A DNA stretch of 20,599 nucleotides from JBCDGZ01 sp038750655 (GTDB lineage: Bacteria; Bacteroidota; Bacteroidia; Chitinophagales; Saprospiraceae): positions 1 to 20,599 of the forward strand of contig JBCDGZ010000136.1 of NCBI GenBank assembly GCA_038750655.1, given 5' to 3'. The notes under the pieces were generated by a model that did not search any database, was not told the origin of the DNA, and saw only the letters and a program-made list of their open reading frames with translations. Below, piece by piece: positions 1-6,725 of the stretch (its first letter is position 1; each line of letters begins with the position of its first letter). A program made the translations under genes and the position numbers.

Positions 1-23
1 GCCCAGCACCAGCAGCGTCCGTC

Positions 24-45
24 AAAAGCCGGTTTCCTAGCCGGC
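24..45 (-). terminator. Probable intrinsic terminator of the T9SS propeller gene
   Basis: Read on the minus strand, just after the stop codon of the propeller gene, there is a 5-bp GC-only stem (GCCGG / CCGGC, positions 45-41 and 32-28) with an 8-base loop, followed at once by TTTT. It sits in the right place and orientation to end transcription of that gene. The stem and T-run are short, so termination may be partial. Confidence 0.55.
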
Positions 46-46
46 G

Positions 47-2650
47 CTACCGCAGCAGCACCCGGCCCGACTGCCGTACCCGCTGCTCGGCCTTGATGAC
101 AAAGTAATACTGCCCAGTGGCCCAGCCACCGGTCCGAGGAATCGCAAAGCGCGTCCCAGCAAACAAAGAGCGATTGTACACCAGCCTTCCAGAGCCGTCG
201 TAGAGCTGAAAGTCAATCTCATCCAGCGGTGAAGCCCCTTCGCGCAGCTGGAATTGCAGCTCCTCCCCAGTCGCTGGATTCGGAAAAACCTGATAAAGCT
301 GCTGCCCCAGTCCAATCTGCACCTGCTGCAATCCCGTCAGCGGATCGTCCTTAATCAGGCTGACCTCATCGATGATGGGCTGAGCGATGGCGACCAAAGC
401 GCCATCCTCCGAAACATCAAGATGGTGAATGGGCAAAGAAGGAAGGGCGAAAAATTCGCCAGTCAACGAATCGACAACCGCCAATCCGTGCGGCCGCTCT
501 TCAAGATCGGTCGAGCGCACCAGCGTAAAATTCCGAGCGCCCTCCGCAAATTCAAAGGCCAGAATATCATCGGAGAAGGTGAGCAGCCCATCAAGACGCA
601 ACTCCTCAATATCGAAACGCTCGGCCATCTGCTCCTGTGTAGAGATCACAAAGAAGGCGTGCGACCCCGGATCGTAGCTCACCCGCACCGGGTTGTCCAC
701 AGTGGGGTAAGTCCCCAAGAGCGACCACTGCCCGTTGACGCCCAGTAAGATGCCAAGTCTATCGTCATTCTTTAGGGTAACGGCGGCATACTGCCCCGCG
801 CCCCGGTCGGGTGAGACGGCAATCTGCAGGGGGAAGCCCTCCATAGGGATGCTGGAGATGACTTGGTGCTGCGATAGGTCGATGACCTGCACTTGGTCAT
901 CAAAGGGATTGGCCAGCAGGGCAAACTGCTCGTCGGGCGTAAATTTGAGGTCGCTGCGGATGCCGAAGTTGGTCCAGCTGATGCCCATGTTGCCGGTGGT
1001 GAAGGTGGACATGAGGCTGGAATTGGCACCGTCGAGGCGGATGACGCCGATATTATCGCCGGCACCGGCGTTGAGGACGTAGGCGAACTCGTCGCCGGGC
1101 AGTACGAAGACTTGGTCGGGCTTGGAGCCGCCGCTGTTGACATTGGCCACTACCTGGGCGGTGTTGAGGTCGACGATGGCAACCTGATCTTCTAGCCTTT
1201 TTGCTACCAGCGCGTAGCGGCCGTCGGAGGTGGCGTCGACCTGAAAGGTCTCGGCGCTGTTGCCCAGCGGGATGATGGCCGACAGGGTCTCCTCTTCCAC
1301 GTCGATGACCGAGAGCGTGCCGGAGAGGCTATTGATGGCCAGCAGCGTTTGGCCATCGTCGGTAAATTTCACTGCATAGGTGGCATCGGCTTCTAGCTCA
1401 GAACCCGTCGTCGACTGGCCTTCGCGGACCAGCAGATTGGAGGGGTTGGAGAAATCGTAGTAGTGGATGGCTTCGTGCCGCAGTGGGTCGGAGGCGGCGA
1501 TGCGATTGCCGTTGCCGACGTGGCCATTTTGAATGGAAATCCCACTCAAGGTGCTAATCACGTTGCCATTATCGGGATCAATGACCGAGAGGTAAAAGTC
1601 GCCGGAGATGAAAAGGTTAGCATCTGCCGTACGGCCTACCCAGTCGGGCGTATTCCCATTTTCAATCAACTGCCAAGTACCAAGGTCAAAATCCACCAGC
1701 GCATTATTACCGGGATTACTGGGATTCATCACCTTGCTGCCGTCAAAATTGACGGCCGGAGGGCTGTAGGTAGAATTGAGGCGGACATCCGTCAGGAAGA
1801 CCTCCTGAATCAAGCTTTGCGTAGCAACGTCGACCTGGCTAACCACTCCTGGATTGTCCGTCTTAACCGCCACAATGATCTTCCCATCTCCACTCATCTC
1901 AATCTGTCCGCAATCTCTCACCCCACTGACGACTGAACTGACCATTCCCGTATTGAGGTCATAAAATGTCAAGATATTCCCAGGTTCCGTTCCCAAACTA
2001 TTTACGACATAGTTATCATCGTTGGTAATTCTAAAATTAGAATAATAGACATTGCCTCTAGGATTAGAGGTGATGAAGGAAAATTTGGTCAGGCGCACTT
2101 GAAAATCATTGATCGTCCGCAGCTTGGTCAGGCTGTTGAGATCGATAAGTTCTCCAACATTATCCTCTAAACAACCCACTATCGCCAAGGCTCCACTCTG
2201 GCTAACGTGTACCTTAACGGGCGCTTGCCCAACAGGCACCTTGGCGGCGACGCTATAGTCCATCAGGTCAATAATGTAGGCTTCATTACTTCCTGAGCAA
2301 GCCACCACCGCATACTCCTCCGAAAAATCAATGTCAACGGGGGACTCCCCGACGGGGATATTCCGCAGGATGGTTCGAGTTTCCCAATCCAATACGGAGA
2401 TATTATCGGTCCCTCTGTTCACGACCCAAACCTCATTACCATCGCGGGTAAAGCGGATTTCGTTGATAAAGTCTCCTTCGACGGCATCGCCTGCAGCGAT
2501 TTGCCGCAAATCATACCTGGACTCTACGGCCTGGCCTTGTTGTAGGGCTCTGATGTTGTGATGCCGCAGCGCATCGCCATTTTCATCGTCTTGTGCCACT
2601 AAAGGCAGGGTAAAAAGTAGCGCAAAAAGGAAGAGTAGCATGTTTTTCAT
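47..2650 (-). CDS. Secreted YVTN-type beta-propeller protein with T9SS type A sorting domain
   Basis: Predicted extracellular protein of about 867 residues. The chosen start gives a classical signal peptide (MKNMLLFLFALLFTLPLVAQ). An in-frame ATG two codons upstream (2656) is equally possible; the still longer reading to 2716 adds a segment that does not resemble a signal peptide. Most of the chain is repeats of about 40-45 residues of the form 'xVWVVNRGTDNISVLD...TRTILRNIPVGESPVDI', typical of YVTN/NHL-like propeller blades. Enough repeats are present for two propellers. The last 80 or so residues (from 'QVFPNPATGEELQFQL' through 'GQYYFVIKAEQRVRQSGRVLLR') match the T9SS type A C-terminal sorting domain, so the protein is expected to cross the outer membrane and be released or anchored at the surface. 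It is divergent from the imelysin/di-heme operon and shares a 300-base intergenic region with it. The Pseudomonas imelysin/di-heme locus also carries a propeller protein (DUF1513), so a role in the same system is possible but inferred. The ligand is unknown. Confidence 0.85.
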   Translation of the reverse strand: MKNMLLFLFALLFTLPLVAQDDENGDALRHHNIRALQQGQAVESRYDLRQIAAGDAVEGDFINEIRFTRDGNEVWVVNRGTDNISVLDWETRTILRNIPVGESPVDIDFSEEYAVVACSGSNEAYIIDLMDYSVAAKVPVGQAPVKVHVSQSGALAIVGCLEDNVGELIDLNSLTKLRTINDFQVRLTKFSFITSNPRGNVYYSNFRITNDDNYVVNSLGTEPGNILTFYDLNTGMVSSVVSGVRDCGQIEMSGDGKIIVAVKTDNPGVVSQVDVATQSLIQEVFLTDVRLNSTYSPPAVNFDGSKVMNPSNPGNNALVDFDLGTWQLIENGNTPDWVGRTADANLFISGDFYLSVIDPDNGNVISTLSGISIQNGHVGNGNRIAASDPLRHEAIHYYDFSNPSNLLVREGQSTTGSELEADATYAVKFTDDGQTLLAINSLSGTLSVIDVEEETLSAIIPLGNSAETFQVDATSDGRYALVAKRLEDQVAIVDLNTAQVVANVNSGGSKPDQVFVLPGDEFAYVLNAGAGDNIGVIRLDGANSSLMSTFTTGNMGISWTNFGIRSDLKFTPDEQFALLANPFDDQVQVIDLSQHQVISSIPMEGFPLQIAVSPDRGAGQYAAVTLKNDDRLGILLGVNGQWSLLGTYPTVDNPVRVSYDPGSHAFFVISTQEQMAERFDIEELRLDGLLTFSDDILAFEFAEGARNFTLVRSTDLEERPHGLAVVDSLTGEFFALPSLPIHHLDVSEDGALVAIAQPIIDEVSLIKDDPLTGLQQVQIGLGQQLYQVFPNPATGEELQFQLREGASPLDEIDFQLYDGSGRLVYNRSLFAGTRFAIPRTGGWATGQYYFVIKAEQRVRQSGRVLLR

Positions 2651-2721
2651 AGACATTTTATTTTTTCTTTGAAGATACAAAAAAAGGAGAAGAGCAAAGG
2701 TGGAAACACCAGACAACTATC

Positions 2722-2790
2722 TTTAGGTGTCTAGCTTACTGGCACTACCTAAACCTAGGTATACCAGGATTACCTAAGCAATGGTATTTT
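2722..2790. promoter_or_regulatory. Candidate operator region A: TAGGTA/TACCTAA half-sites upstream of the imelysin operon
   Basis: This stretch has several copies of one half-site on both strands: TTTAGGT at 2722-2728, TACCTAA at 2746-2752, the palindrome ACCTAGGT at 2753-2760, TAGGTA at 2756-2761, TACCTAA at 2771-2777, and GGTATTTT at 2783-2790. TAGGTA (2756) and TACCTAA (2771) form a dyad that closely matches the dyad at 8045-8066, with one extra base in the centre. The half-site TTAGGT resembles the outer part of the DtxR/IdeR family consensus. Metal control by such a regulator is inferred. The cluster lies between divergent genes and could serve both. Confidence 0.5.
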
Positions 2791-2814
2791 CAGGAGTAGT
2801 CGCCCAGGCTACTC

Positions 2815-2843
2815 TTTATTTATAATCAATCTAAGTATATTTG
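2815..2843 (+). promoter_or_regulatory. Probable promoter of the imelysin operon
   Basis: TATATTTG at 2836-2843 fits the Bacteroidota -7 consensus TAnnTTTG. A T-rich TTTATTT at 2815-2821 lies about where the poorly conserved -33 element is expected. Transcription would start near 2850 and give a 5' leader of about 100 bases. The segment CTAAGTATATTT (2831-2842) recurs at the same spacing from the operator at 8120-8131, which supports a functional role. Confidence 0.6.
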
Positions 2844-2950
2844 CACAACTTTCTAAGGCGCCTGTAAGGATAATGAAGGAACAGTAATGAAATTTTTCCC
2901 CTATAGTTTTAACCATTATTTTTTATTTCATCAGATCAATTTTCTATAAA

Positions 2951-4114
2951 ATGAATAAGTACTTTTATTTCGTGGCTCTCGCCATGGTCATCGGTTTTGC
3001 TTCTTGCAACAATGACGACGACTCCAACAACTTAGATAACCTAAAGGAATCAGTAGTTGCTGATTATGCGACCCTGGTTTTCAACAACTACACTGCTGCA
3101 TTCAACGATGCACAGACTTTGCGCACTGCGCTCAATGCCTTCACCAGCAACCCTAGTGAAACGACGCTGCAAGCGGCCAAAGACGCTTGGTTGGCTTCTC
3201 GTGAGAGCTATGGCATCACCGAGGCTTTCCGCTTCGCCAACGGCCCCATCGATATTATCGGTACCGAAGAAGGCCCCGAGGGCTTGCTGAATGCTTGGCC
3301 ATTGGATGAAAACTTCATTGACTATGTCGATGGAAGTACCAATGCAGGGATCATCAACGATCCAACCACCTACCCTACCATCGATAAGGACCTGCTCATT
3401 ATGCTGAACGGTGAGGGTGGAGAAGAAAATGTCAGCGTCGGCTACCACGCTATCGAGTTTCTGCTCTGGGGACAAGATTTGACTGATCCTAGCGACAAGC
3501 AGGCGGGTATGCGTCCACACACCGACTTCGTTGACGGTGGTACGGCTTCTAACCAAGATCGCCGCAGAGCTTACCTCAACGTTTGTGCAGACTTGCTGAT
3601 CGACCACCTCCAGTTGCTGCTGGACCAGTGGCAGGAAGGTGGTGCCTACCGCACCGAGTTTTTGGCGTTCAACAAAGACGAAGCCCTCAGTGGTATGATG
3701 ACTGGTATTGCTACGCTCTCCAAGTCTGAGTTGGCCGGTGAGCGTACCTTCACCGCTTATGATAATCGTGACCAAGAAGATGAGCACTCTTGCTTTAGTG
3801 ATAACACACACCGCGACCTGCGCCTGAACTTTGCGGGCATCAAGAATGTGTACCTCGCACTGATTAACGGAACAGAGAACAACTCTATCCACGATCTGGT
3901 TAGCGATCAGGACGCTGCCTTGGCTACCGAGGTTAGAGCGGCCCTTGATGCAGCAGAAGTGTCAGTAAATGCTACAGCGATTCCATTCGACTTCGCTATT
4001 TCTGATGATTCTACTCGTCCTAATGTCTTGGCAGCCGTTACTGCACTTCGTGCATTAGGCGACAAGATTGCAGAAGCGGGTACTGCTCTGGGTATCCAGG
4101 TGGATACAGAGTAA
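2951..4114 (+). CDS. Imelysin-family (peptidase M75 / EfeO-like) lipoprotein, copy 1
   Basis: A 387-residue lipoprotein. The N-terminus MNKYFYFVALAMVIGFASC is a lipoprotein signal with the lipid-bearing Cys at residue 19, followed by NNDDDSNN. That acidic run resembles the Bacteroidota lipoprotein export signal, so surface exposure is plausible. The mature part is the all-helical imelysin fold. Family-typical segments include 'AWLASRESYGITEAFRFANGPID' (about 80-102) and the signature G164-Y-H166-A-I-E169-F-L-L-W-G, containing the HxxE pair proposed to bind metal in this family. Despite the M75 name, imelysins are mostly linked to iron uptake or periplasmic iron handling, and peptidase activity is doubtful. 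It is the first gene of a run with a di-heme cytochrome and a second imelysin, the same trio known from Pseudomonas. It is preceded by a metal-regulator-like operator and a TAnnTTTG promoter, and a strong hairpin follows the gene. Confidence 0.92.
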   Translation: MNKYFYFVALAMVIGFASCNNDDDSNNLDNLKESVVADYATLVFNNYTAAFNDAQTLRTALNAFTSNPSETTLQAAKDAWLASRESYGITEAFRFANGPIDIIGTEEGPEGLLNAWPLDENFIDYVDGSTNAGIINDPTTYPTIDKDLLIMLNGEGGEENVSVGYHAIEFLLWGQDLTDPSDKQAGMRPHTDFVDGGTASNQDRRRAYLNVCADLLIDHLQLLLDQWQEGGAYRTEFLAFNKDEALSGMMTGIATLSKSELAGERTFTAYDNRDQEDEHSCFSDNTHRDLRLNFAGIKNVYLALINGTENNSIHDLVSDQDAALATEVRAALDAAEVSVNATAIPFDFAISDDSTRPNVLAAVTALRALGDKIAEAGTALGIQVDTE

Positions 4115-4134
4115 TAATATTTAGCTATCTTGCA

Positions 4135-4169
4135 GTAGGGGCAATTAGTGGTCCATTAATTGCCCCTAC
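4135..4169 (+). terminator. Strong intercistronic hairpin between imelysin 1 and the di-heme cytochrome
   Basis: A perfect 13-bp inverted repeat (GTAGGGGCAATTA and TAATTGCCCCTAC) surrounds a 9-base loop, 20 bases after the imelysin stop codon. There is no clear T-run after it, only 'cttatacatttg'. It could be a partial terminator or an mRNA-stabilising structure that makes imelysin 1 more abundant than the downstream genes. TACATTTG at 4174-4181 matches the TAnnTTTG -7 consensus but has no TTG at the expected upstream distance, so an internal promoter is only a weak possibility. Confidence 0.55.
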
Positions 4170-4201
4170 CTTATACATTTGTTGACTAGCCCTGCGCAGG
4201 C

Positions 4202-5590
4202 ATGAAGAACTACCTATCATATGTTTTATTTTTAACGGCCCTCCTGTTCTGCATACAATGCGGCAAAGAAGACTTTCGTCTCGAAGCGGAAGAGGGAGAG
4301 GAGATGTCCGGCGGAAGTGGTACGATCTTCAGTGTTTCTAATAATGCCTTTAGCTTTCAGCATCCTGGCCTCGATGATCAACAGGGGCTTTTCTTTTTCA
4401 CTGGTAATTCTCTTTTCAATCAAAACTGGGTAACGGCTCCAGCCTCTACAACGGCTAGAGATGGTATTGGACCGCTGTTCAATGCCCGTTCGTGTTCAGG
4501 CTGTCATTTTAAGGATGGTCGGGGGCGAGCCCCGCTGACTCAGGGAGAGCGCGTTCACGGTTTGCTGTTGAGGTTGAGTACGGGAAATGATTTCGTACTG
4601 GGGCCAATGCCCGATCCCAACTACGGGGGACAGCTGCAAGACCTCTCCATTCAAGGGGTCAACACCGAAGCGGACTTTGAGATTACTTATGAAGAAATTG
4701 CCGGGCAATACCCCGACGGTACGCCCTATTCTTTGCAAAAACCCATCTACAAACTCTTTAACCTCCAAGAAGGCAACATTACCGCTACTGAAATCTCCCC
4801 TCGGGTCGCAAATCAAGTGATTGGTATGGGCCTGTTGGAGGCCATCGAAGAGTCGACCCTCCTCAGTTTTGCGGATGAAAATGATCTCGATGGGGATGGC
4901 ATCAGCGGCAAAGCCAATTATGTGTGGAATGTTGAAGCACAGGCGACCACTATCGGGCGCTTTGGCTGGAAGGCCAATCAACCCAATGTACGACAGCAGG
5001 TTGCCGCGGCTTTCTCTGGCGATATGGGCCTAACTTCTTCTATTTTTCCAGAAAATAATTGCCCCCCTTCTATTGACTGCAATGAAATCCCGCACGGCGG
5101 TGACCCCGAAGTTATCGATGTCAATTTTGATAAAGTGGTCTTGTATACCAGTTCACTGGCCGTACCTGGGCGCAGAGACTGGGAAGATAAAGATGTCTTG
5201 AGAGGTAAGCTGCTCTTCGAACGCGCTAACTGTGGCAGCTGCCACATCCCAAAGATGACCACGGGCCAGCATTCTACGTTTAATGCTTTTTCCAACCAAA
5301 CCATCCGTCCTTACACCGATATGCTGCTGCATGATATGGGGGAAGGCTTGGCGGACAATAGTCCCGACTTTCTGGCCAATGGCCGGGAGTGGCGTACCCC
5401 TCCTCTGTGGGGTATTGGTCTTTTCAATATCGTCAATGGTCACACCAATTACCTGCACGATGCTCGGGCCCGTAACCTGGAAGAGGCTATCCTCTGGCAC
5501 GGCGGTGAAGCCGAAGCTTCCAAACAAGCCTTTATGCAGATGACCGCTGACGAAAGAGAAAATCTAATTAAATTCCTTAACTCACTCTAG
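4202..5590 (+). CDS. Di-heme c-type cytochrome, DHOR/DUF1111 family (putative peroxidase-like oxidoreductase)
   Basis: A 462-residue exported protein with two c-type haem sites: C98-S-G-C101-H102 (followed by FKDGRGRAP, typical of the family) and C344-G-S-C347-H348. This fits the di-haem oxidoreductase family (PF06537), related to MauG and di-haem peroxidases, and the length is normal. The N-terminus MKNYLSYVLFLTALLFCIQC looks like a lipoprotein signal with Cys20, although the lipobox is not ideal. KED follows soon after, so outer-membrane attachment is possible. A central 'DENDLDGDGISGKANYVW' resembles a calcium-binding loop commonly found in the family. Substrate and electron donor are unknown. 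It lies between two imelysin genes, as in the Pseudomonas imelysin locus, so a joint role in oxidising or handling iron outside the cytoplasm is likely but not proven. Confidence 0.93.
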   Translation: MKNYLSYVLFLTALLFCIQCGKEDFRLEAEEGEEMSGGSGTIFSVSNNAFSFQHPGLDDQQGLFFFTGNSLFNQNWVTAPASTTARDGIGPLFNARSCSGCHFKDGRGRAPLTQGERVHGLLLRLSTGNDFVLGPMPDPNYGGQLQDLSIQGVNTEADFEITYEEIAGQYPDGTPYSLQKPIYKLFNLQEGNITATEISPRVANQVIGMGLLEAIEESTLLSFADENDLDGDGISGKANYVWNVEAQATTIGRFGWKANQPNVRQQVAAAFSGDMGLTSSIFPENNCPPSIDCNEIPHGGDPEVIDVNFDKVVLYTSSLAVPGRRDWEDKDVLRGKLLFERANCGSCHIPKMTTGQHSTFNAFSNQTIRPYTDMLLHDMGEGLADNSPDFLANGREWRTPPLWGIGLFNIVNGHTNYLHDARARNLEEAILWHGGEAEASKQAFMQMTADERENLIKFLNSL

Positions 5591-5633
5591 TGGCTGTTAT
5601 CCGCTTGTCGAGCTGCTGCAAACTCCCTTACAG

Positions 5634-6725
5634 ATGAAGTTCTCCTTGTATCCTTTCCTCCTCCTGGCCAGCCTGCTGCTGGTAGCGGCCTGTGACTCTA
5701 ATGATGAAATCTCCGAGGAACAACTGCTGGAACAGCGTATTCTGCAACTGGAGAATATGGATGAATTTGGAGCAAAACCCATTTTACAGGAATTTGTGGA
5801 CGCCTCGACCCAATTGCTGGCCAACGCAGAAGCTTTTGCCCAAGACATCAGCACTGCAAACCTGAGCACCCTCAAAGCCCAATGGAAGGCTACGACGATA
5901 GTGTTCAAAAAATGCGAACTCTACGATATTGGTGACATCAGCGATAACTTTATCCATTTCCGTATCCACCGCTGGCCCATCAAGGTCGAAGCACTCATTG
6001 ATACCCTGGGTACCAATACGCCAGCGACGGCCTCCTACGTCGCCAATCTAGGGTCCAACATCGTAGGGCTAGGGGCTATCGAATACCTGCTGTTCGGCAT
6101 GGAGCCTGCGGCTACGTTGACAGCAATGCAAAACGATGCCAAAAGGCTGGACTACCTCGTGGAAGCTACTCGCTACCTGAAAGATCAGGCTGTAGAAATG
6201 CAAGGCATCTGGGACAACTACAGCCCCAGATTCGTTGTCGCAACCGAAACCAGAATCTCCGGTGGTCAAAATCAAATGACCAACGCCGTACTGGCCTTAT
6301 TGGAGGAGTCGGCTCGGCTGCGCTTGGGTAAAGCCCTGGGCGAAGATACCGGCGGCACCCTCAACCAAGAATTACTCGAAGCTTTCCGCAGCGATGCTTC
6401 TGTAGATTTCCTCAAAAGTGGATTCGACGAATGGAAATTGTACTTCTATGGTGACTTTGCCAACAGTACCGACAACTACGGCTTCGATGACTATCTCCTG
6501 GCACTGAATAACGACGAACTCCTGAATCGGATGAACACCGCTATTGAAGTTTGTGATGACGAGCTGAACAAGCTGGGCAATAGCCTGAATCAGGAGTTAG
6601 CCAGTAATACCGCTCAAGTGACGGCGGTCAGGGATGCTTTGCGGGCCTTGGCTGTATTGGTCAGAAATGAAATGGCCATTTTCATCGGTGCTACCATAAC
6701 CGTCAATGAAACGGATGGTGACTAA
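5634..6725 (+). CDS. Imelysin-family lipoprotein, copy 2 (HxxE histidine absent)
   Basis: A 363-residue lipoprotein with signal MKFSLYPFLLLASLLLVAAC (lipid Cys20, good lipobox VAAC) and a following acidic stretch DSNDEISEEQ. The body is helical and of imelysin type: 'LKAQWKATTIVFKKCELYDIGDISDNFIHFRIHRWPI' corresponds to the N-terminal conserved block, and G145-L-G-A-I-E150-Y-L-L-F-G to the signature block. The His found at the first HxxE position in copy 1 is Gly147 here, while the Glu (E150) is kept. Similar His-less signatures exist among the second imelysins of imelysin/di-heme clusters, as far as I recall, so this is probably a specialised paralogue and not a decayed one. It starts 43 bases after the cytochrome and overlaps the next gene by 20 bases, which indicates translational coupling. 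Confidence 0.9.
   Translation: MKFSLYPFLLLASLLLVAACDSNDEISEEQLLEQRILQLENMDEFGAKPILQEFVDASTQLLANAEAFAQDISTANLSTLKAQWKATTIVFKKCELYDIGDISDNFIHFRIHRWPIKVEALIDTLGTNTPATASYVANLGSNIVGLGAIEYLLFGMEPAATLTAMQNDAKRLDYLVEATRYLKDQAVEMQGIWDNYSPRFVVATETRISGGQNQMTNAVLALLEESARLRLGKALGEDTGGTLNQELLEAFRSDASVDFLKSGFDEWKLYFYGDFANSTDNYGFDDYLLALNNDELLNRMNTAIEVCDDELNKLGNSLNQELASNTAQVTAVRDALRALAVLVRNEMAIFIGATITVNETDGD

Noticed and set aside
254..1936. Several plus-strand open frames opposite the T9SS propeller gene
   Set aside because: The minus-strand reading has a signal peptide, propeller repeats and a sorting domain; the plus-strand frames show no domain or start context.
2794..2814. GAGTAG/CTACTC 6-bp dyad in the imelysin promoter region
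   Set aside because: It is not present in the matching region B and a 6-bp arm with a 9-base gap occurs easily by chance.
3050..3892. Long minus-strand open frame (280 codons) opposite imelysin 1
   Set aside because: It is fully inside a clear imelysin gene, has no recognisable domain, and is explained by codon bias of the opposite strand.
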